Positions 58,726-64,000 of a stretch of DNA of 64,000 nucleotides are shown piece by piece. The stretch is from Undaria pinnatifida (lineage: Eukaryota > Sar > Phaeophyceae > Laminariales > Alariaceae): positions 13,748,487 to 13,812,486 of the forward strand of contig JABAKD010000027.1 in assembly GCA_012845835.1 (NCBI GenBank), given 5' to 3'. The number at the start of each line of letters is the position of its first letter. The first letter of the stretch is position 1. The translations under genes were made by a program, and so were the position numbers. Below the pieces are notes generated by a model. It was not told where the DNA came from, ran no database searches, and worked only from the letters and a program-made list of their open reading frames with translations.

Positions 58726-59700
58726 GTGCCTACTTTCTTGCTTATGGATGACAGCGCCAATGTGAGTTACTTTTTTTTTCCTGGTGTGGCCATTCCAGAG
58801 ACAGCGATGGGTAATACTATGTACCTGCCTCGTGGGTGCCTTACCATATTCACACCACATGATGCGATCGATCATTCCTCTTGTAAGGAGTTAGGGTTCT
58901 CCACCCCCCGCACAATATGATCGAGCTCGATAACCATCCCCTGGTGACAGCCAAAAACAAAAACGAAAACGGTAACCCGGTGGTCTAGCTCACGCGGTGA
59001 TTGGCATGTTTTACAGCGTCGTTGCCAACCAACGCCAACCCCAATATACGTATAATGTATTACAGCGTGGGTGCCAACCGAGGCCAACTAGTATATATAT
59101 ATATATTAATTGGGTAGGGGTGGGGGGGGAGAAGGGAGGTGGGGGAAGGAGGGGTCTATCAGGGTTTGATTTACGTCGAAGAATACCAACTAGTAGAGAC
59201 ACAGTGGGTTGAACACAGGGGGAGGAGCATAAAGTGCAGGCCTGAGTACCGCCTTCCAGGCACCTGGTACTAGGTGTAAAAAAAGTCACTTGCTAGAGAG
59301 AAGTTCGTATACATGGATGAAGTTCGAGTCGAATGTGAATCGTGTTCTGCTGGTTCAGAAAGAGCTCCTGAATCCAGCGGCAAGCCCCAAGCGAAACAAC
59401 TGTTAATGTGTAGGTAATGTAAGCCATGTCCGCTGAAAGTTTGAGAAACGAGATGTTCAACTTCCTTGCACAGGACTTCTCCTCCTTCCTTCCTGCTCAA
59501 CATCCTGCTCACAGGGCTAAGAGTGATTGAGGTTTGAGCCGGACAGACGCCGGAGGGAAGAGGCAGCAAAAACAAGGCATAGCACCAGAGGTACCTGGTA
59601 CTGACTAGCAGTATGATATCAAATAGTGTTATTGTAGAAGTGTACAAGGACTACTGAAGTATGTGCGGAGTGCACGAAAAGCATTAATAATATACTCCGT
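58726..59700. other. Unassigned ~1-kb stretch
   Basis: No gene firmly supported. A 125-codon minus frame (59647-59270) opens at TTG; its first ATG leaves 78 codons of ordinary composition and no known domain. Direct repeat GCCAACC…TATAATGTATTACAGCG near 59015-59085; TATATA at 59094-59105. Confidence 0.3.
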
Positions 59701-59807
59701 ATTACGGAGGACGATAGTAAATAGGACCAACTATTGTTGGTAAAAATAGGTGAATATATAGGTTTTTGTCTCCACGGTAGGTCCTATTTACTAGGGTCCC
59801 CCGTAAT
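59701..59807 (+). mobile_element. Family T mini-element (TA-flanked, 107 bp), copy 2
   Basis: TTACGGAGGACGATAGTAAA and TAGGACC on the left, GGTCC and TATTTACTAGGGTCCCCCGT on the right: ~27-bp inverted repeats with three or four mismatches, flanked by TA. Exactly the length of copy 1 at 33062. Confidence 0.65.
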
Positions 59808-60101
59808 AGTAGAGTGGCGAGTAGTATTACTACCAATAATGGACTAGCACTATAAGGAGTGGGTGGATGGAGTTCCCCCGCCGAGGATTTTTTTTCTCCT
59901 CCCAAAAAAGTTGTTTGTTGGTTTTTTGTTGTTTTGCTGCTGTCACTGCTAGTAGTTGGTGCTGCTGGTGTTGTTGTCGTTGTCAATGTCGCTGCACATG
60001 CAGCGGTCTGTCGTCGTGGTCGTCGTCATCGTCGTTGTATCAGCTGGCATTTTGTTGGCCCTGACCGACTCCGCTGCAGCTTTCCCCAAAACGGCCAATT
60101 T
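59808..60101. repeat. Unassigned, GTC/GTT-rich at 59940-60060
   Basis: GTTGTTGTCGTTGTC and GTCGTCGTGGTCGTCGTC simple sequence. No gene recognised. Confidence 0.45.
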
Positions 60102-60497
60102 AACAGAGTTTTCTGAAAAATGGGAACGGAGCCTAAAATGAGAACCAAGCGTTATCTCCAGAACCATGTGGTGTATCAGAGAACCGAAATGATCCTGCGA
60201 AACCTCTTGGCCAGCCCTGTGAGAGGAGCTCGTCAGAACGGTCATGCTCCATCTCATGCCTTCGGGTGGGCGCAAAAAGCGATATACGCTGGCTCTATGG
60301 TGATTTCTCTAGATGCTGGCTACCGAGGCGATGCCGAGGACCTCCAGCCTGAGCGACAGCTCATTCGAAGGCTGCTGTACAGCCCCACAGGACTGTCATT
60401 TTTTTTTTTTTTAGTTGTACATAATTGGTTTGCTTTTCTAAAAAAAACCGTCCGTTCTCATTTTAGGCTCCGTTCCCATTTTTCAGAAAACTCTGTT
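60102..60497 (+). mobile_element. 396-bp element with perfect 44-bp terminal inverted repeats
   Basis: The first 44 bp (60102-60145, beginning AACAGAGTTTTCTGAAAAAT) are the exact reverse complement of the last 44 bp (60454-60497, ending ATTTTTCAGAAAACTCTGTT). The 308-bp interior is single-copy in this window and carries an intact frame for most of its length. No clear target duplication: CCAATTT lies on the left, CCAATCA on the right. Either a gene fragment captured between TIRs (Pack-type element) or an inverted duplication from template switching. Confidence 0.7.
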
Positions 60498-60524
60498 CCA
60501 ATCATTTACCCCATTATATGGTGA
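60120..60524 (+). CDS. ORF spanning the TIR element, 134 codons
   Basis: ATG at 60120 lies inside the left TIR; a second in-frame ATG at 60138 also does. Residues ~8-92 come from the interior and look like ordinary protein (LQNHVVYQRTEMILRNLL, GWAQKAIYAGSMVISLDAG, EDLQPERQLIRRLLYSPTG). Residues ~93-110 come from a T-run (FFFF), and the C-terminus (SHFRLRSHFSENSV) from the right TIR. The TIRs encode that same peptide on the opposite strand too. The middle ~85 residues may be a captured exon; the ends are element-derived. Family not recognised. Confidence 0.3.
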   Translation: MGTEPKMRTKRYLQNHVVYQRTEMILRNLLASPVRGARQNGHAPSHAFGWAQKAIYAGSMVISLDAGYRGDAEDLQPERQLIRRLLYSPTGLSFFFFLVVHNWFAFLKKTVRSHFRLRSHFSENSVPIIYPIIW

Positions 60525-61065
60525 CCGACGATCAAATAAGATTAAAACCAAGAAAAACAAATGCCAAAATAACGAAATAATGGCAAAAAAAAAAGACTGT
60601 ACACAAAAAAAAACAGGAACGCTGTACTTATACGTATATATACGAGGCCGCGAGGACGCGCGCGTGAGGAGAAACGAAAAAAAAAAAAAAACGAAAGCAG
60701 AGCGCGCTCGAAAAAACAAACAAGAAGAAGAAGTGTGATTCTATCAGTCTGATTGAAATACCCTGCTGCGGAAAAGCTACTCGTCGTACGTCGTCGTACC
60801 ATCGCGCCGCGCCGCGCCGCGGTAAGCATGGCACCTGACCCGCTCGAGGGGAGGGTGCCTGTGAGCGGGGAGGGTGCCTGTGAGGAGATGGCACATTTTG
60901 CTGGGGTTGTTTGTGGTCGCGGTGTGTGATGATATTTCTTTTCGGAGTTTGACCTTTGCACGGCTAATTCACCTTGTGCTTGCTGTGCTGGTAATAATGC
61001 GTATCCTTGTCTTGTGCTAGTCCGTGGGGGCATCGGCGCGGACACTGGTTGTGAGCCGTCCCACT
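60498..61065. other. Unassigned, R1 scrap near 61020
   Basis: GGCATCGGCGCGGACACTGGTTGTG at 61028-61052 resembles part of R1 and sits immediately before SINE-1, as at 29.1 kb. Short tandem GAGGGTGCCTGTGAG at 60850-60890. No gene recognised. Confidence 0.35.
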
Positions 61066-61725
61066 GGTAACGGGTTGCCCCGGTGGCGCATCAGGTTATC
61101 CTCGAGCCTGGTAATATGTAGGTCGGTTTCGTGGGCTCGAAATCCCCCCCCTCCCCCTGCCCGGGTGCACACTCTCGTATAAGTTCGTGGGTTTTTTTTT
61201 CTTGCGCGCACAAATAGACTTGCGGAAAGCGCGAGAGCGTGAGTTAGCAACAACACTCACTCGATGAAAAATCGACGAGCCACAGTGGGATATACTGATT
61301 CTACGATAGCCCCCCCCCCACCCCCCCCCCCCCAACAAAAAACGGCGGTTTTCTTTAACGGACGTTTCATGGCTGCTCGGCACGTACGAGGAAGGATGCA
61401 ATGAAAAGCAAAATCATAACATATTTTCTTTTTTCGCAAAGGGCTGTCGAATGATGACGTCGGGGGGGCAAGGGGCACCGATTTTCAGGAGATACGACGG
61501 GAATCTGGTTTCAAAACCGGCGATTTCGTTGAAGAAAAGTTGCGAGGGCTACCGTAGCAAGACTCGAAGAGAGCAGTGGGATATTGCTGAACCATGTACT
61601 TGCATATATGCGCGATGAAAATTAAAGCGAGGTAAGAACCGGGGGGTGGACAGAGGGACGACACCCCCTGTTAACGCGCGGCTTGCCCAGAAGCCGGAAC
61701 AAAGTAGAGATGTGTGCGAAAAAAA
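61066..61725 (+). mobile_element. SINE-1, copy 5, split by a family C insertion
   Basis: The 5' part (61066-61293) has the head TGCCCCGGTGGCGCATCAGG, B-box GGGCTCGAAATCC, GACTTGCGGAAAGCGCGAG and CGATGAAAAATCGACGAGCC. The 3' part (61574-61725) resumes at CAGTGGGATATTGCTGAACC through AAGAACCGGGG, CCAGAAGCCGG and an A-run. CAGTGGGATAT is duplicated at the junctions. Confidence 0.7.
61294..61573 (+). mobile_element. Family C element, copy 5, nested in SINE-1
   Basis: ACTGATTCTACGATAGCCCC on the left, GGGCTACCGTAGCAAGACT on the right. Flanking CAGTGGGATAT (61283-61293 and 61574-61584) is an 11-bp target duplication, possibly longer and imperfect (CGACGAGC.. / CGAAGAG..). Duplications of about 9-11 bp are typical of Mutator-like elements. 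Confidence 0.7.
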
Positions 61726-61789
61726 AAGGGGGGGGGAGGGAGGGGGGGGGGGGTGCAACAGAAAAGTTTTTTCCAAGAATTTTCTGAAA
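61726..61789. repeat. Poly-G patch at 61729-61755
   Basis: G-run following the SINE A-tail; nothing else seen. Confidence 0.4.
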
Positions 61790-61920
61790 GCTCCTAACAC
61801 GAGGAGCTGAAGTGTCCCACGGGTCCGAAACACGACCGGCTTTCGGAGGCATTCGCTCGCGCAAACCCGACGGCCAATGTTCCTACACGCCCTCTGTCTC
61901 TAGTCCTAAAAAAAAAAATG
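61790..61920 (+). repeat. Repeat R5, copy 3 (partial)
   Basis: GAAAGCTCCTAACACGAGGA, GGCTTTCGGAGGCATTCGC, AACCCGACGGCCAATG and CTCTAGTCCTAAAAA match the first half of R5. Confidence 0.45.
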
Positions 61921-62022
61921 TGAAGTTGGTAAAATTAGTAGAGTACTTTCAACTTTTTACCCCGAAGAAGCGCAGCACGCCGCTACTACGGTGTTACTTA
62001 CTACACCGTGGGGATGACTCTT

Positions 62023-62300
62023 GCGAATCTTACTACGGTAGCCCCCCCCAACGCTAACATTTTCTTTGACGAAATCACCGGTTTTGAAACCAGCTCCACC
62101 GGCCGTATCTCCTCAAATACGGTGCCCTTCGCCACCCCGAGACGTCGTCGGTCGATACTTGTAGTCCTTCGCGAACGAGAACACATGTGAAGATATATGC
62201 TTTTCATAGAGCATCCTTCCTCGTATCGAGCACCCACGAAACGTTCGTTAAAGAAATCGCTGTTTTTTTTGTGGGGGGGGGCTATCGTGTAGGATCCGTC
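62023..62300 (-). mobile_element. Family C element, copy 6
   Basis: TACTACGGTAGCCCC on the left, GGGGGCTATCGTGTAGGATC on the right; CACCGGTTTTGAAACCAGCT, GGCCGTATCTCCTCAAATA, CGTCGTCGGTCGATAC and CATCCTTCCTCGTATCGAG inside. Confidence 0.7.
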
Positions 62301-62375
62301 TTGTGCTGGATGTCATTAGATGCGTGGAAATATCAGTGTAAACGTGTGAAGAACACACACAGTGCACGCCACTTG
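62296..62375 (-). repeat. Repeat R1, partial copy 7
   Basis: CTTGTGCTGGATGTC, GGAAATATCAGTGTAAACG and GTGAAGAACACACAC; truncated at the family C boundary. Confidence 0.4.
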
Positions 62376-62623
62376 CTCTATTGGGGGGGGGGGGGTGATC
62401 TGTTACTGGTATGTTTCCATATGGACGCACGCACAAAAATGATTAGTTAGCTGTTCAAGTAGACGTGTGACTACGATGATACTAAACAAAACCCAACCTC
62501 TTACCAGGTATAAACCCAAAGGGACTTCCCAAAAAACGCTCTAAAAAGGTGTTACACCTCCCTTGAAGACATAACGATTACAGGTTGGCCAGGAAAAATC
62601 CGGTAAGAGCAATCCGGTCGAGA
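62376..62623. other. Short unassigned gap
   Basis: No gene recognised; poly-G at 62383-62394 and a TACCAGGTA 9-mer at 62502. Confidence 0.3.
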
Positions 62624-62928
62624 CGGCGTGCTATATACAGTAGAGGTATACCATTTTTTGGCGGTTTGGCTATTTTTTTTTCTGAATGACGGTGGGCTCC
62701 TTAGCCCAAAATCGCCGGGAAAAAATAATAATACAGGCCATTTTTTTTGCATGAGGTATTCTCGCCATGTGCCGAGGGGGAGCCCTATAGGACTTTTCAT
62801 CCGGTATCAAGTCTGTTTTAAATGTTTTCTATTCAGTTGTTGGGTTAAGAAGGACATGTCTTAACCTCCGAAAGTGAGGGGTAGTATTAAGAAAAAAACT
62901 TCGTGCACCTCTATCGTAGCACGCGTCC
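62624..62928 (-). mobile_element. Family A element
   Basis: GGCGTGCTATATACAGTAGA and GGTATACC on the left; TTCTGAATGACGGTGGGCTC, CCCAAAATCGCCGGG, CATGTGCCGAGGGGG, CTTTTCATCCGGTATC, CATGTCTTAACCTCC; GTGCACCTCTATCGTAGCAC on the right. Confidence 0.7.
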
Positions 62929-63529
62929 CGACGACGTCAAATTTGGGGGGGATCGAAATATTATTAGAGGAGGTCGGGGACACAGAGCGTCTAGGTCCCC
63001 CGACGCGTCTGCCTATTGAGCGGGCCCCTGTTGTTGCTCTCGCGTGCGTCCGTTTGCTCAGAGCTGCATGCATGAACACCGCGGCTTTGAGCCAGATTCT
63101 TGGGAAGTCACCGTTCTTCCAACGCAACACCACAACAGTATTATAGCTCTCTCTGGATGATCCGTGTATGTACAGAAACATGGGGATCTTCGGAGGGGAA
63201 ATACTGTTTTAGAACACGAGAGTCGAAGACGCCGCGGCTCCTCAAAACCCACTCCCACACGCTCCTCTCCGCGGCGAGGGTACGACGCCGGGGAAAGCGC
63301 CAAGAGAAAAGGAAAAAGAAGGGAATCCTAGTCGTCAGGACCAGGGAATGCCAGACGCCGAAAATCCACCGCCACACACATCGTGATCAAACCGGGCAGG
63401 GGGCGGGCGGGGCAAACGTACCTACGACAAAAGACAGGAAAAAAATCTGCACCACCCCGCCACATACCCAGCGAGGGGCGGGGGGGGGGGGGGGGGGAGG
63501 GGGGGACACTCCTTCCACGACCAATGCTA
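62929..63529. other. Unassigned; one protein-like open frame without ATG
   Basis: A plus frame from about 62930 to 63146 reads GGIEILLEEVGDTERLGPPT, then ERAPVVALACVRLLRAACMN and ILGKSPFFQRNTTTVL, stop. It is not low-complexity but lacks a start codon and emerges from a family A end. Poly-G at 63479-63506. Confidence 0.25.
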
Positions 63530-63808
63530 CGATAGGGGGGGGGGGGGTTCCCTTTTTGGGCGTTTTTTTTCACGGTGGCAGGCCTGGAGCCACTCGCGCG
63601 AGTGAGACCCCCCGTTTCTGTGTGGTCTCAAGGTTGGGTGTTCTTTAAAACTTCGCGACATGAATCCGCAATGCGCAATGGTTAGCCACGCTTCGCCAAG
63701 CTTATCCTGTGTAAAGCCTTTTCGTCAGTGAGTTCACTCGTGCGAGCGTGATCTAGCTCAAATATTCTGGTGAAAAAACGGGGGCAACCCCCCCGTTACC
63801 ATAGCCTT
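63530..63808 (+). mobile_element. Family G MITE-like element, copy 2
   Basis: Left CTACGATAGGGGGG, right ACGGGGGCAACCCCCCCGTT and ACCATAGC. Interior: CCTTTTTGGGCGTTTT, GGTGGCAGGCCTGGAG, CACTCGCGCGAGTGAGAC, TTCACTCGTGCGAGCGTG. Confidence 0.5.
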
Positions 63809-63814
63809 CTTCCC

Positions 63815-63964
63815 ATGCATGGCCGTAGTCGTATGACCATAGACCCTCGCATCCCTACTATGCCGGGACGGAGCACGTCGGGCTTTCACCGACCAGGCAG
63901 ACGCATCGCACGCGCATCAAAACGCGGAGCGCCGTGGAGTGTTCGGCGAATCGCATGAAGGACT
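63815..63964 (+). repeat. Repeat R3, copy 3
   Basis: CATGGCCGTAGTCGTATGAC, CATAGACCCTCGCATCCC, GCCGGGACGGAGCACGTCGG, CACCGACCAGGCAGACG and GGCGAATCGCATGAAGGAC. Confidence 0.65.
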
Positions 63965-64000
63965 CGACCTGATTCTCACTACGAAAATACTTACTGTCCC

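Noticed and set aside
63100-63648. 182-codon ORF
   Set aside because: No ATG start; crosses a poly-G tract and enters a family G element.
63815-63964. 5S rRNA similarity of repeat R3 (GGCCGTAG…)
   Set aside because: Only ~12 bases resemble the 5S end; the rest does not follow the 5S pattern.
1-64000. Autonomous transposon, retroelement or endogenous virus
   Set aside because: No reverse transcriptase, integrase, DDE/DDD transposase, helicase, polymerase or capsid-like motif was seen in any listed frame; all elements appear non-autonomous.

Overview
This window looks like intergenic, repeat-dense nuclear DNA from a eukaryote. I see no operons, no ribosome-binding sites, no rRNA, no intact tRNA, no CRISPR array, and no reverse transcriptase, transposase, integrase or viral replication/capsid motif in any frame. 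What points to a nuclear genome is a tRNA-derived SINE with internal promoter-like boxes and A-rich tails, many small inverted-repeat (MITE-like) elements, several satellites, interstitial TTAGGG-like tracts, long homopolymer and trinucleotide runs, and one probable first exon carrying a mitochondrial targeting presequence. The lineage cannot be read with confidence. A repeat-rich alga or other stramenopile-type genome would fit, but that is only an impression.

Layout. 0-2 kb: a TATA-like site and a probable mitochondrial-presequence exon (616-877), the best gene candidate. 2-9 kb: family A and family P elements, repeat R1 (three copies) and MSFD elements. 9.2-11 kb: a ~107-bp satellite whose monomer matches the interior of family A. 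11.8-12.2 kb: a 32-bp GATC-rich satellite (second array at 44.9-45.2 kb). 12.7-17.9 kb: simple repeats and minisatellites. 17.9-20.2 kb: mostly unassigned, one weak ORF. 20-23.6 kb: repeats and a 219-bp tandem block. 23.6-26.6 kb: an AT-rich island. 26-34 kb: MSFD elements, R2, SINE-1, family C and family T. 34-48 kb: dense nested MITE-like elements and SINEs. 48.3 kb: a 227-bp GCATC microsatellite next to a tRNA-like sequence. 50.6 kb: a 102-codon ORF. 52-64 kb: more family A, C, G and SINE copies, and a 396-bp element with perfect 44-bp terminal inverted repeats around an intact reading frame (60102-60497).

Element families, as named here. Family A: ~280-400 bp, ends near ACGCGTGCTACGATAGAGGT, about 18 copies. 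Family C: ~270 bp, ends ACTGATTCTACGATAGCCC / AGTCTTNCTACGGTAGCCC, 6 copies. Family G: ~270-320 bp, ends TACGATAGGGGGG, 2 copies. Family P: ~90 bp, TTAA-flanked, 7 copies. Family T: 107 bp, TA-flanked, 2 copies. MSFD element: up to ~800 bp, with a C/G-homopolymer body and an end encoding a peptide like MSFDEIFDLTAGVYF, about 12 copies. SINE-1: tRNA-derived, ~330 bp, 5 copies. R1-R6 are unclassified repeats.

Nested insertions give an order of events. Family P sits at the same TTAA of several family A copies, in both orientations. Family C sits inside a family A copy and inside a SINE-1 copy, with a duplicated flank. Family G sits inside a family A copy. Everything here was read by eye: boundaries are approximate and no alignment or database search was run.
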